A stretch of DNA of 64,000 bases from JBBQLG01 sp964251665 (GTDB taxonomy: Bacteria > Bacteroidota > Bacteroidia > Cytophagales > Spirosomataceae): contig CAXUKO010000014.1 of the NCBI GenBank assembly GCA_964251665.1, positions 62,001 to 126,000 on the forward strand, written 5' to 3'. The notes beneath the pieces are model-generated. The model made no database searches. It saw nothing but the letters and a program-made list of their open reading frames with translations, and was not told where the DNA came from. Positions 1 to 9,275 of this stretch are shown here, piece after piece. Position 1 is the stretch's first letter. Each line of letters starts with the position of its first letter. The position numbers were made by a program, and so were the translations under genes.

Positions 1-14
1 TTGCATGTACACCC

Positions 15-641
15 GTGACAACTTCTCAACTGGCTCCTTACCTTCCCGCTGCCGCCGTTGCCTACGGTGAGCAGTTGCACACCCAATTTAAGTTCACCCT
101 CTGCATTGTTACTCCCCGGCGAACCCGGCTTGGCGACTTCCGCGTCTTTCCCGACGGACGACAGCAGATCACCGTTAACAGTAACCTTAATCCATACGCT
201 TTCCTGATTACTTACGTACACGAAGTGGCCCATGCCGCCGTTTTTCAGGCTTATCGGACTAGTGCCCGGCGCAGTCAGCGGCCAAAGCCACATGGGGTAG
301 CCTGGCAAACGGCTTTTCGGGACCTGATGAAACCAATCCTGACCGAAGCTGTTTTTCCGGCGTCAATTTTACTACCGCTGCTGACCTATCTGCAACGACC
401 GGCGGCTACCACATCGGCCAGCCCGCACCTCATGGCCGCGCTTCGGTCAATGGACCCACCAAAGGCCAAAATCGACGGGCAGGTGAAGCTGGCCGACGTG
501 GCAGAGGGACAATCGTTTGAGTTTCAGAAAAAAATATTCGTCCGGGGTGCGTTACGCCGGACCCGCATCGTTTGTAAAGAAGCAGCATCAGGCCGTCAAT
601 ATGCGATTCTGGCTCAGGCTGATGTATTAATCCATGCGTAA
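15..641 (+). CDS. SprT-like zinc metalloprotease-domain protein
   Basis: A protein of about 208 aa with an HEVAH motif (His69, Glu70, His73), the HExxH zinc site of the SprT/Spartan-like family. These are putative zinc-binding proteins whose substrates are mostly unknown in bacteria. The rest is basic and lacks a signal peptide, so a cytoplasmic location is inferred. The GTG start at 15 is only the first possible start inside the window; the frame is open to the left edge, so the true start may lie outside. Its end overlaps the porU start by 8 bases, suggesting co-transcription. Family call is good; function is not known. Confidence 0.8.
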   Translation: MTTSQLAPYLPAAAVAYGEQLHTQFKFTLCIVTPRRTRLGDFRVFPDGRQQITVNSNLNPYAFLITYVHEVAHAAVFQAYRTSARRSQRPKPHGVAWQTAFRDLMKPILTEAVFPASILLPLLTYLQRPAATTSASPHLMAALRSMDPPKAKIDGQVKLADVAEGQSFEFQKKIFVRGALRRTRIVCKEAASGRQYAILAQADVLIHA

Positions 642-3600
642 ACGGCTACTTGTCTTTTTCGGCTGCCTGCTGGCTCACCTGATTGGTGTTCAGGCCGTGT
701 GGGCACAAAGTACGGCGAGTACGGCATCGGTATTAAAAACGGGTGTCTGGCTGAAAATCGGCGTGACCCAAACCGGCGTGTTCCGGCTCGATTACGCAGC
801 ACTCGCCAAAGCGAACCCGGCTTTGGCAGCAGCCGATCCGCGTCAGTTCAGGTTGTTTGGCAATGGGGGCGCGATGCTTCCTCAGGCAAACGCAATGCCC
901 CGCCTGACCGATCTGACCGAGAATGCCATCCAGGTAACAGGGGAGGCAGACGGCCGTTTCGATCAGGCGGACGCCATTCTGTTTTTCGGGCAGCGTCCAG
1001 TTACCATTGCCTACGACGCAACCGGAAAGCAGCTAACGCACCAGCTTAACCTGTATTCAGATACCACCTTTTACTTTCTGACAATCGGTCCGGCCGCCGG
1101 TCGGCGGATCAGTACCCGATCACAGGGCAACATTACAGGTGGCAACGCTATCAGCACGTATGATGAGTACGTATTTCGCGAAGAAGAACTGGTGAAACCG
1201 ATTCCATCGGGCCGGGCATGGCTGGGCGATAATTTTCAGGGTGATCTGACTCAAACCCAGTCTTTTGCTTTCACCGTACCGGGGCGGGTACTGAACACGC
1301 CAGTGCTGATTCGGTCTGCTGTCATGGCGTCTTCCACGGCCAAAACGACATTCACCCTCCAGCTCAACGGCAAAGACCTCGGCACTCAAACCGTTGATCC
1401 CGTAGCTGACGTTATTTCCCGCTATACCACCAAAGGCAACCTCACAACCAGCTTATTTTCAGCAACGCCCGCTACGGCTGATGATGTGTTGTCGGTCCGA
1501 ATGGCGTTTGACCGCAACGGCGGGGCTGGCTCAGTGGGCTACCTCGATTTTTTGTCGATTCAACTACAACGCGAGATTCGGCAATATGACCAGCCGAGCT
1601 GGGTACGCACCACAAGCGGGCGGTTTTTGGCCAAACAGGCAACGTCGGGGCTGCGAGTGTGGGATATCAGCAATCCGCTCCAGCCAGTTCTACAATCTTA
1701 CGCCCTGACCGGCACCGATGCGACCTGGTCCTCGGACAGTCTGCCGCGACACGACTACTACGTATTTACCGACGCCCAGGTACAGTCAGGAGCTTCGATA
1801 GCCACCCTGCCTAATCAGAATCTGCATGGCCAGCCGACGCCCAGTCTGGTTATTGTCACCCCGGCTGCCTGGCGGGCGCAGGCCGAACGTCTGGCCACGT
1901 TTCGCCGGAGCCACGATAAATTGACCGTGCTCGTCGCGACGACACAGGAGGTGTATAACGAATTCGCGTCCGGGCAAGCCGACCCCACAGCCATTCGTGA
2001 TTTCTGCCGGTATCTCTATAAGCAGAATCCAGGACAGTTAAAGTATTTGCTGCTATTGGGCGATGCAACCTTCGATTACCGCAACAAAAGTAAGTTGCTG
2101 TCCGCCACAGATCAGGCCAACACGGTGCCGGTCTACGAAAGTCTGGAATCGCTGCATCCGATTCTCAGCTTCTCCTCCGACGATTATTTCGGGTTTCTGA
2201 AGGATAGCGACGGCGTCTGGGCCGAGAGTCCGGCGGGCGATCAGTTGCTGGACATCGGCGTTGGGCGACTACCCGTTAAGTCGGTAGCCGAAGCGAAGGT
2301 AGTGGTAGACAAACTGATCAGTTATAGCAGCGATAAAACACTAACCGGCGACTGGCGGTCAAAACTCATGTTCGTAGCAGATGATGGTGATGACAATACG
2401 CACCAGAGAGATGCCAATCAATTAGCTACCTACGTAGAAGCGCAGGCCCCGGCTTACCGGCCCGAGCGCGTTTTTCTGGACACGTTTCAGCAAACGACCG
2501 CGACGGTCGGCAGCACCGTTGTCGAGAAAGCACCCGCCGTCAATGCCATCATTAATCAGGCGGTACAAACCGGACGACTGATTATTAATTATACCGGACA
2601 TGGCGGAACCGTTGGCTGGGCGCAGGAACAGATATTAACCCTTCAAGATATTTTGACGTGGAAAAACACGCGCTTACCGCTGTTCGTGACGGCCACCTGC
2701 GAGTTTGGCCGGTATGACGACCCGGTTGAAAATTCAGGGGCAGAACTGGCGCTGTTGAACCCAATGGGCGGAGCTATAGGTCTGCTGACTACTACCCGAC
2801 CAGTCTTTGCCGACAAAAACCTGCTGCTCAACCAGGCCTTCTACCGCGCTGTCTTTCGGACGTCATCAGCCGGGTTGCCCCGGCTGGGTGACATTATGCG
2901 GGCGACCAAAGACAGTAGTCTGGCGGGTGTGCTGAACCGGAACTTTGCCCTGCTGGGTGACCCCTCCATGCAACTGGCTTACCCGCAGGCGGAAGCTGCG
3001 CTGACGCAGGTAAACAGCCGCCCGGTCGGCGCGAAACCAGTTGATACCCTCCGGGCTTTGCAACGGATAACGGTAACAGGTGTGGTTCGCCAACCCGGAA
3101 CCATCCAGCCACTCACCGATTTTTCGGGTAGTGTACGGCTGGCTTTTTATGACAAACCGGTCAGTATAACCACATTTGGCACGGAGAACAGCGCAAAATT
3201 CACGTTCCCATCGTACGCCAACTTACTCTATGCCGGGCAGGTTGCCGTGCAGAACGGGCAATTTCAGGCACAGTTTGTGCTACCAAAAGATATGAACCCC
3301 ACGGTGGGGATGGATCGTATGTATGTCTATGCCGTTCGGGCCGATAGTCTGCTGGATGCCGGTGGGGCTACGGATTTAGTAACGGGCGGCCCGGCCTCGG
3401 CAACGTTCGTTGATACACAGCCACCCGTGATTAAGCTATCACTGGTTGACACCACGGCCAGTAAGCCGTATCCGACAGTGGTTGGGCCGGACATCACGCT
3501 GTTGATCAACCTGAGTGATAACGAAGGCATTAATCTTTCCCAAACCGTAAAAAGTAACGCCCTGACGCTCCAGCTTGACCAGCAGGACCCGATACTTATC

Positions 3601-4074
3601 AGTAATTTTTATCAGGCTACCAGCGCCGATGGCCGACAGGGGCAGGTTCGCTATCCCCTTAATGGACTGGCAAATGGTACGTATACCGTTCGGGTGAAAG
3701 CCTCCGACAGCAACAATAATCCAGCGGAGGTCACGTTCACTTTTATAGTTTCGCAGCGGGCAGCATTGGCGTTGCAATCGGTGACGGCTTTTCCGAACCC
3801 ATTTCGGGAGCAGGTAACGATTCAGGCCAGACACAACCGACCCGGCGAAACGCTCGACTGGACGCTGACGGTAGTTAACCTGAATGGGCAGCCGGTATTG
3901 AGCCGGTCGGGACGTTGCGAGAACTGCCCGGCTACCCTGACGACCGAAAGCTGGGATGGGCGAACCGATACCGGGGCTGCTTTACCTAATGGCCTTTATC
4001 TATACCGGCTGCAACTTAGTTCGGCAGAATCGGCCCCGGCTACCGGCAGCGGAAAACTTGTACTGATTCGATGA
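634..4074 (+). CDS. porU: Type IX secretion system sortase PorU (C25 peptidase)
   Basis: A 1146-aa secreted protein with an N-terminal signal peptide ending near residue 25 (VWAQ). It carries a gingipain-like C25 peptidase core: His656 in NYTGHGG and Cys689 in TATCEFG fit the catalytic dyad. PorU is the outer-membrane sortase that removes the C-terminal signal of type IX cargo and attaches the cargo to the surface, working with PorV. The C-terminus (FPNPF, then WDGRTDTG and NGLYLYRL) resembles the FlgD-like/CTD beta-sandwich. Length matches the family. The ATG overlaps the preceding gene by 8 bases, and porV follows 121 bases downstream under its own promoter. Confidence 0.93.
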   Translation: MRKRLLVFFGCLLAHLIGVQAVWAQSTASTASVLKTGVWLKIGVTQTGVFRLDYAALAKANPALAAADPRQFRLFGNGGAMLPQANAMPRLTDLTENAIQVTGEADGRFDQADAILFFGQRPVTIAYDATGKQLTHQLNLYSDTTFYFLTIGPAAGRRISTRSQGNITGGNAISTYDEYVFREEELVKPIPSGRAWLGDNFQGDLTQTQSFAFTVPGRVLNTPVLIRSAVMASSTAKTTFTLQLNGKDLGTQTVDPVADVISRYTTKGNLTTSLFSATPATADDVLSVRMAFDRNGGAGSVGYLDFLSIQLQREIRQYDQPSWVRTTSGRFLAKQATSGLRVWDISNPLQPVLQSYALTGTDATWSSDSLPRHDYYVFTDAQVQSGASIATLPNQNLHGQPTPSLVIVTPAAWRAQAERLATFRRSHDKLTVLVATTQEVYNEFASGQADPTAIRDFCRYLYKQNPGQLKYLLLLGDATFDYRNKSKLLSATDQANTVPVYESLESLHPILSFSSDDYFGFLKDSDGVWAESPAGDQLLDIGVGRLPVKSVAEAKVVVDKLISYSSDKTLTGDWRSKLMFVADDGDDNTHQRDANQLATYVEAQAPAYRPERVFLDTFQQTTATVGSTVVEKAPAVNAIINQAVQTGRLIINYTGHGGTVGWAQEQILTLQDILTWKNTRLPLFVTATCEFGRYDDPVENSGAELALLNPMGGAIGLLTTTRPVFADKNLLLNQAFYRAVFRTSSAGLPRLGDIMRATKDSSLAGVLNRNFALLGDPSMQLAYPQAEAALTQVNSRPVGAKPVDTLRALQRITVTGVVRQPGTIQPLTDFSGSVRLAFYDKPVSITTFGTENSAKFTFPSYANLLYAGQVAVQNGQFQAQFVLPKDMNPTVGMDRMYVYAVRADSLLDAGGATDLVTGGPASATFVDTQPPVIKLSLVDTTASKPYPTVVGPDITLLINLSDNEGINLSQTVKSNALTLQLDQQDPILISNFYQATSADGRQGQVRYPLNGLANGTYTVRVKASDSNNNPAEVTFTFIVSQRAALALQSVTAFPNPFREQVTIQARHNRPGETLDWTLTVVNLNGQPVLSRSGRCENCPATLTTESWDGRTDTGAALPNGLYLYRLQLSSAESAPATGSGKLVLIR

Positions 4075-4110
4075 GTAACAACGCTGATAACATACCTACT
4101 TTTTCTAATC

Positions 4111-4131
4111 CGACGAATCGTCGTAATTTTG
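4111..4131 (+). promoter_or_regulatory. porV promoter with palindrome in its spacer
   Basis: TAATTTTG at 4124-4131 matches the Bacteroidota -7 element TAnnTTTG. A T-run at 4100-4104 sits at the -33 distance. The perfect dyad CGACGA-A-TCGTCG (4111-4123) fills the spacer right against the -7 box, where a bound protein would block polymerase. The leader to the porV ATG would be about 58 nt. Confidence 0.55.
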
Positions 4132-4195
4132 ACCACGCCCAGCCAAGCTGCCGCCCCACCGGGCAGTTTATAGGGACTCTACTCAAATCGCACGT

Positions 4196-5425
4196 ATGAA
4201 GCGCAATTTTTCCTCTCTCCTTATCGGAGCTATTGTTTGTCTTTCCCTGTTTGCATCGGCACAATCTCAACCCACCACCCTCACCGGGCAGCCAACGGGC
4301 GTTGTTAATACAGCCGTTCCTTTCCTGAACTTTGCCCCCGACGCCCGGAGTGCGGGGCTGGGCGATGCGGGCGTCGCCCTTCGCGATGCTGATGCCAGTG
4401 CGATCTTCTGGAATCCGTCGAAATTAGTGTATGCCAAGGAGAAGTCAGGGGCCACCATTTCGTATACGCCCTGGCTGCGTAACCTGATCGGCGACATGTA
4501 CTTTACGAACCTGTCGGGCTACAAAAAAATCGGCAAAGACCAGGTAATCGGGGTTTCGCTGCTCTATTTTGATCTGGGTACAATTCAGTTTACGAATAAC
4601 CAGGGTATCTCAATCGGAGACTTTAATTCCAGAGAGTACGCAATTACAGCTTCGTATTCTCGGCGGTTGTTCAAGAATTTCTCGATGGGGGTTAACCTCA
4701 AGTACCTGAACTCTAACCTCGCTGCCGGCTACAGCGGTAGCACCGGCGGAGGAGCGATCAAGCCCGGCGCGACGGGTGCTGCCGATATCAGTGCCTATTA
4801 CCAGAATCAGGTGCGTGATGACGTATCGGGTAAAGGCATTGGCTGGAGTTATGGCCTGATGATCTCCAATATTGGCGGTAAAATCAATTATGGAAGTGCA
4901 GAAAAATACTTCATTCCGACCAACCTCCGGCTCGGTGGTGGTCTGACTTACTACGCCGATCAGCTGAACAAATTCAACTTTGTGCTCGACTTTAACAAGC
5001 TGATGGTGCCAACACCCCCTCAGTATGGTACCGTCAACGGCCAAACCGTTATTGTAGCCGGTAAAGATCCGAATCGCTCAGGCGCGGTATTAGGCTCTTT
5101 CTTTGATGCGCCGGGTGGTTTCAGCGAAGAACTGAAAGAGATTACCATTTCGGCCGGTGCCGAATACTGGTACAACGAGCAGTTTGCCGCCCGCGTCGGT
5201 TATTTTCATGAATCAGCCGATAAGGGAAACCGCAAATTTTTGACAGCCGGTTTAGGCATTCACCTACAACAGCGCTACGGCGTCGACTTTTCGTACCTGA
5301 TTCCGGTTACTACCGGCAGCCCATTGGCCAACACCTTCCGGCTCTCGCTGGTATTTAAATTCGACGGTAGTCAGCGGAATACCGAGAACGACGATCCGGT
5401 TTCAGACGACACAACGAATAACTAA
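4196..5425 (+). CDS. porV: Type IX secretion outer-membrane protein PorV (LptO)
   Basis: A 409-aa protein with a signal peptide (cleavage near ASAQS, residue 24) followed by an aromatic-rich beta-barrel of the FadL-like PorV family. The opening NFAPDARSAGLGDAGVAL after the leader is typical of PorV/PorQ proteins. PorV carries cargo from the translocon to the PorU sortase at the outer membrane, which fits its position behind porU. A hairpin terminator (5455-5484) follows, so porV is the last gene of this unit. Confidence 0.93.
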   Translation: MKRNFSSLLIGAIVCLSLFASAQSQPTTLTGQPTGVVNTAVPFLNFAPDARSAGLGDAGVALRDADASAIFWNPSKLVYAKEKSGATISYTPWLRNLIGDMYFTNLSGYKKIGKDQVIGVSLLYFDLGTIQFTNNQGISIGDFNSREYAITASYSRRLFKNFSMGVNLKYLNSNLAAGYSGSTGGGAIKPGATGAADISAYYQNQVRDDVSGKGIGWSYGLMISNIGGKINYGSAEKYFIPTNLRLGGGLTYYADQLNKFNFVLDFNKLMVPTPPQYGTVNGQTVIVAGKDPNRSGAVLGSFFDAPGGFSEELKEITISAGAEYWYNEQFAARVGYFHESADKGNRKFLTAGLGIHLQQRYGVDFSYLIPVTTGSPLANTFRLSLVFKFDGSQRNTENDDPVSDDTTNN

Positions 5426-5454
5426 TATCTTCCTGCTAATCAACTTTTTTAGCG

Positions 5455-5484
5455 AAAATGGCATTTCAACAGAGATGCCATTTT
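5455..5484 (+). terminator. Intrinsic terminator after porV
   Basis: AAAATGGCAT (5455-5464) and ATGCCATTTT (5475-5484) form a perfect 10-bp stem with a 10-nt loop, 30 bases after the porV stop. The ATG inside the left arm (5458) is in frame with the next gene but belongs to this hairpin, which helps decide the next gene's start. Confidence 0.75.
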
Positions 5485-5508
5485 GCGTTTCCAGTTATCC
5501 AAACCTCA

Positions 5509-6795
5509 ATGATTTTAGATAGAACTCAGGCACCGCCTTTTCGGGCCATTCAGACTGTTCAGTTACCCGCCGTCGAGAACCATGTCTTGGCCAATGGCAT
5601 TCCTCTCCACCTGATCGCCGTACAGCAGCAGCCCGTTTTGCGGGTTGAAGTGATTATGGAAGCCGGTACCTGGTACGAACAGCAATCACTCGGAACCGCT
5701 TTCTTCGCGCTTAAAATGTTGTCTGAAGGCACAAAAACCCGGTCATCGGCTCAAATCAGCGAAGAGTTTGATCGCTACGGTGCCTTTCTCGAACTCAGCA
5801 CCGGTCCCGACCGCGCCAGCCTGGTAGTCTACTGCCTGACCAAGCATCTGGCATCGATTCTGCCCCTGGTTCAGGAATTGCTGACAGAGCCGACCTTCCC
5901 TGAAAAGGAATTAGCCGACCTGCGTAACATCACCGGCCAGAACCTGCGCGTTAACCTAGAGAAAACCAGTTACCTCGCCGGTATGCGGTTCCGTGAAGCC
6001 ATTTTTGGTCAGGAGCATCCGTATGGGCGTACTCAGCAACTGGCCGTTGTGGAAGGTATGATCCGCGATGCCATAGTCGATTTCTACGAACGGGTGATTC
6101 GCAACCAGCCCTTTCGGGTGTTGCTGGCCGGTCAGGCATCCATGACCGAAGTTGACCTGATCAATCAGACCCTGGGGCAACTGTCTGTATCGGGATTAAA
6201 GCCAAATCCGACCTACACCGACAACCTGCTGACCGCGCCCGTTGACCCCATTCTGGTCGAGAAACCCGCCAGTCTGCAATCGTCGATTCGCGTAGGCCGC
6301 CGGTTATTTTCGCGCCATCATCCCGATTTCATGAAAACGTTGGTGATGAACGAGATACTGGGCGGCTATTTTGGCTCCCGGCTGATGAAAAACATTCGCG
6401 AAGAAAAAGGCTTCACGTATGGCATCTCATCCAACATAGCGTCGTTCCGGCACACGGGCTACTTCCTGATTGGCACGGATGTGAAAAAGGAGTTTACGCA
6501 GCAGACGCTGGACGAGATTCGGAAGGAGATTAATCGGATGCAGACCGAACTGGTCCCCGCTAATGAGCTTGAAACCGTGACCAACTACATGGCTGGTGAG
6601 TTTGTGGGTTCACTCAACACACCGTTTGAAATCGCCGACCGGTACAAGGTTATCCTGTTGGATGGCTTGCCCGACGACTTCCTGACAAACTATGTTACCA
6701 ACCTGCGCGCCGTTACGCCCGAAGCCATTCGCGATGCGGCTAATCAGTATCTGCAAGCCGAAGATTTGCTCGAAGTAGTCGTTGGCAGTCGATAA
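5509..6795 (+). CDS. M16-family (insulinase-like) protein, probably non-catalytic
   Basis: A 428-aa protein of the M16/pitrilysin fold. It has an N-terminal M16 domain and a C-terminal inactive-type domain containing GGYFGSRLMKNIREEKGFTYG, the arginine/tyrosine motif typical of M16 partner subunits. The HxxEH zinc motif, normally written HFLEHM, is replaced by TAFFALKML, so catalysis is unlikely. It may pair with an active M16 peptidase encoded elsewhere or act alone as a binding protein. The start is set at ATG 5509 (MILDRTQ), because the upstream in-frame ATG at 5458 lies inside the porV terminator. No signal peptide is visible. Confidence 0.85.
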   Translation: MILDRTQAPPFRAIQTVQLPAVENHVLANGIPLHLIAVQQQPVLRVEVIMEAGTWYEQQSLGTAFFALKMLSEGTKTRSSAQISEEFDRYGAFLELSTGPDRASLVVYCLTKHLASILPLVQELLTEPTFPEKELADLRNITGQNLRVNLEKTSYLAGMRFREAIFGQEHPYGRTQQLAVVEGMIRDAIVDFYERVIRNQPFRVLLAGQASMTEVDLINQTLGQLSVSGLKPNPTYTDNLLTAPVDPILVEKPASLQSSIRVGRRLFSRHHPDFMKTLVMNEILGGYFGSRLMKNIREEKGFTYGISSNIASFRHTGYFLIGTDVKKEFTQQTLDEIRKEINRMQTELVPANELETVTNYMAGEFVGSLNTPFEIADRYKVILLDGLPDDFLTNYVTNLRAVTPEAIRDAANQYLQAEDLLEVVVGSR

Positions 6796-6853
6796 ACGGT
6801 CTGTCAGCAGTTAGTCGCCAAATAGGATTAATGCGGTTTAACCGCGCAGTGAC

Positions 6854-6882
6854 TTGATTTACGCTGAAAAGACGTAATTTTG
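6854..6882 (+). promoter_or_regulatory. plsY promoter
   Basis: TTG at 6854-6856 and TAATTTTG at 6875-6882, separated by 18 bases, match the Bacteroidota -33/-7 pattern. The leader to plsY would be about 70 nt. Confidence 0.6.
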
Positions 6883-6961
6883 GGGTTACACTGCCACTCT
6901 GTCAGCGTCACTTCAGTCAGATGCTGTCTTCTTTTTCGGCCGCGTTACTAGTTGCTTATCC

Positions 6962-7624
6962 ATGCACGCTCTTTTGATTATAATAGCCGTCGTATCGGCT
7001 TATCTGTTAGGCTCTATCCCAACCGCCGTCTGGTACGGACAAGGTTTTTTTGGCGTCGACATCCGTAAACTGGGAAGTGGTAATGCTGGCGCAACCAATA
7101 CGTTTCGGACGTTGGGAAAACGGGCTGGTACCATTGTCCTGCTGGTTGATGTGCTGAAAGGCTATACCGCTACGATTTTAGCCACTATTCTGGAGTACAT
7201 CCATATTTTACCCGCCGACGGTGACGATGTTATGTACTGGAAACTGATCTTCGGACTGGTTGCGGTGCTTGGGCATCTTTTCCCTGTTTTTGCGCAATTC
7301 AAGGGTGGTAAAGGCGTAGCCACGTTGCTCGGCATGATTCTGGCCATTCATCCGGAGATGGCAGCTGTTTGCATTGGCATCTTTTTGCTGGTTGTAATTG
7401 CCTCCCAGTACGTTTCTCTTGGGTCGCTGATGGCCGCACTGGCTTTTCCGGTGCTATTGTTGCTGCAGATATTTGGCAAACGCGAAAGCCCATTGCTGAT
7501 CGTGTTCGGATTTGTCGTTTTTCTGATTGTCGCCCTGACTCACCAGAAAAACATTGGCCGGCTCTGGCGCGGTCAGGAAAGCCGCACCGTACTCTTTGGT
7601 AGGCGTAAAAAAAGCCGACCCTGA
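6962..7624 (+). CDS. plsY: Acyl-phosphate:glycerol-3-phosphate acyltransferase PlsY
   Basis: A 220-aa polytopic inner-membrane enzyme that transfers an acyl group from acyl-phosphate to the 1-position of glycerol-3-phosphate, the first step of phospholipid synthesis. Family signatures are GSGNAGATN (about residues 38-46) and FKGGKGVAT (113-121), with about five hydrophobic segments. Length is normal for PlsY. The C-terminus is basic (GRRKKSRP). It stands alone behind its own promoter. The glycerol-3-phosphate dehydrogenase glpD lies 19 kb away in this window and acts on the same metabolite. Confidence 0.95.
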   Translation: MHALLIIIAVVSAYLLGSIPTAVWYGQGFFGVDIRKLGSGNAGATNTFRTLGKRAGTIVLLVDVLKGYTATILATILEYIHILPADGDDVMYWKLIFGLVAVLGHLFPVFAQFKGGKGVATLLGMILAIHPEMAAVCIGIFLLVVIASQYVSLGSLMAALAFPVLLLLQIFGKRESPLLIVFGFVVFLIVALTHQKNIGRLWRGQESRTVLFGRRKKSRP

Positions 7625-7688
7625 TTGTAACCCAATTTTGGTGGTACCGCTCCATGTCAGCACATCCATGTACAGTTAGCCTTCATAC

Positions 7689-7727
7689 ACGCCCCCGGTT
7701 GCGCCAAAGTGCGTAACTTGGGGGCGT
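7689..7727 (+). terminator. Possible hairpin terminator after plsY
   Basis: ACGCCCCC (7689-7696) pairs with GGGGGCGT (7720-7727), and an inner GTTGCGC/GCGTAAC stem has one G-U pair. No T-tract follows, so termination is uncertain. The right arm also contains TAACTTG, close to a -7 element for the next gene. Confidence 0.35.
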
Positions 7728-7840
7728 CTTCGTATCCAATCAGCTATTTATCACACAAAATCGTCGTTTTAGGGAAATGAACCTGTTCTTCACCGATAGT
7801 TCAGGCGTCAGTTCAACCGGTGGAATTACTCCTTTATGCT

Positions 7841-9205
7841 ATGATAGCCAATTATTTAGAAGCCAATAAGCAGCGGTTTTTGGATGAACTGCTCGATCTG
7901 ATTCGGATTCCATCCGTGTCAGCTGATTCAAAATTCAATGCAGATACCCGGCGGGCGGCCGAGTTTGTGCGCGACCGCCTGCAGGAAGCGGGTCTCGATA
8001 CGGTTGAGATTGTTGAAACGCCGGGCCATCCCATCGTATACGCGGAAAAACTGATTGATCCGGCGTTGCCGACGGTGCTGGTTTATGGTCACTATGATGT
8101 GCAACCAGCCGACCCCTACGAACTGTGGTTGACTCCCCCGTTTGAGCCAACGATTCGCAATGAGCGGATTTATGCCCGGGGTGCCTGCGACGATAAAGGG
8201 CAGTTTTATATGCATGTCAAGGCGCTCGAAGCCATGATTGCAACGGACAACCTGCCCTGTAACGTCAAAATAATGATTGAGGGTGAAGAGGAAGTCGGCT
8301 CCGACCATCTGGGTGATTTCGTAGCAGCCAACCGCGACCGTTTAGCTGCCGATGTGATTCTGGTATCTGATACGAGCATCATCTCGAACGACGTTCCTTC
8401 CATTGAAACCGGTTTGCGGGGATTATCCTACGTAGAAGTCGAGGTGACGGGCCCCAACCGCGATCTGCACTCCGGGGTGTATGGCGGTGGCGTCGAGAAT
8501 CCGCTCAATGTCCTGTGCCGGATGATTGCTTCGCTGCACGATGAAGAGGGCCGCATTACCATTCCCGGTTTTTACAACGACGTGGTAGATCTGAGCGAAG
8601 GCGAACGCGCCGAACTGGCCAAAGCGCCCTTCGATCTGAATGTTTACAAAGAGGATTTGGGCATTAAAGAAGTAGGCGGTGAAGCTGGTTATTCAACCAA
8701 CGAGCGTACCTCTATTCGGCCCACGCTGGACGTGAACGGCATCTGGGGCGGCTACACCGGCGAAGGTGCTAAAACCGTGTTACCTTCGAAAGCTTCCGCT
8801 AAAATCAGTATGCGTCTGGTACCCAATCAAACGCCCGACGTGGTTACGGAACTGTTCAGGAACCATTTTACAGCCATTGCTCCACCAACGGTTTCAGTTA
8901 AAGTGACGCCCCACCACGGTGGTCTCCCTTATGTGACGCCCATTGACTCCGTTGAGTTTGAGGCCGCAAGCCGGGCTTTTGAAGAAGCCTGGGGGAAGAA
9001 GCCTATTCCCACACGGGGTGGCGGCAGCATTCCGATTATGGCCCTGTTTGAACAGCAATTAGGAATCAAGTCCATCCTTATGGGTTTTGGCTTAGATACC
9101 GACGCCCTGCACTCGCCCAACGAGAGTTATGGCCTGTTCAATTTTTACAAAGGCATCGAAACGATTCCCTACTTCTACAAGCATTACAGCGCACTTAAAA
9201 AATAG
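7841..9205 (+). CDS. M20-family dipeptidase
   Basis: A 454-aa zinc dipeptidase of the M20/M28 clan, close to the cytosolic non-specific dipeptidase group. Visible motifs are GHYDVQPAD (His84, Asp86), ARGACDDKG with the bridging aspartate, EGEEEVGS (147-154) with the catalytic glutamates, and DLHSGVYGG in the lid domain. It is expected to hydrolyse dipeptides in the cytoplasm, since no signal peptide is seen. ATG 7841 (MIANYL) is preferred over GTG 7820, which would add seven residues of no obvious homology. Neighbours suggest no pathway. Confidence 0.92.
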   Translation: MIANYLEANKQRFLDELLDLIRIPSVSADSKFNADTRRAAEFVRDRLQEAGLDTVEIVETPGHPIVYAEKLIDPALPTVLVYGHYDVQPADPYELWLTPPFEPTIRNERIYARGACDDKGQFYMHVKALEAMIATDNLPCNVKIMIEGEEEVGSDHLGDFVAANRDRLAADVILVSDTSIISNDVPSIETGLRGLSYVEVEVTGPNRDLHSGVYGGGVENPLNVLCRMIASLHDEEGRITIPGFYNDVVDLSEGERAELAKAPFDLNVYKEDLGIKEVGGEAGYSTNERTSIRPTLDVNGIWGGYTGEGAKTVLPSKASAKISMRLVPNQTPDVVTELFRNHFTAIAPPTVSVKVTPHHGGLPYVTPIDSVEFEAASRAFEEAWGKKPIPTRGGGSIPIMALFEQQLGIKSILMGFGLDTDALHSPNESYGLFNFYKGIETIPYFYKHYSALKK

Positions 9206-9211
9206 TTGCTC

Positions 9212-9257
9212 CCACGGCTCCGGCTACCGGTTTCTTTAACCGTTGCTGGGGCCGTGG
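9212..9257 (+). terminator. Hairpin between the M20 gene and the DUF1207-like gene
   Basis: CCACGGC (9212-9218) pairs with GCCGTGG (9251-9257), with an inner CGGTT/AACCG stem. No T-tract follows. It could be a weak terminator or leader structure. A TTG at 9243 inside it could serve as an upstream start but is unlikely. Confidence 0.35.
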
Positions 9258-9275
9258 CCGTTTAGTCCATTTCTT

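Noticed and set aside
5458..5508. In-frame ATG extending the M16 gene
   Set aside because: It lies inside the porV terminator hairpin, and the added residues show no homology.
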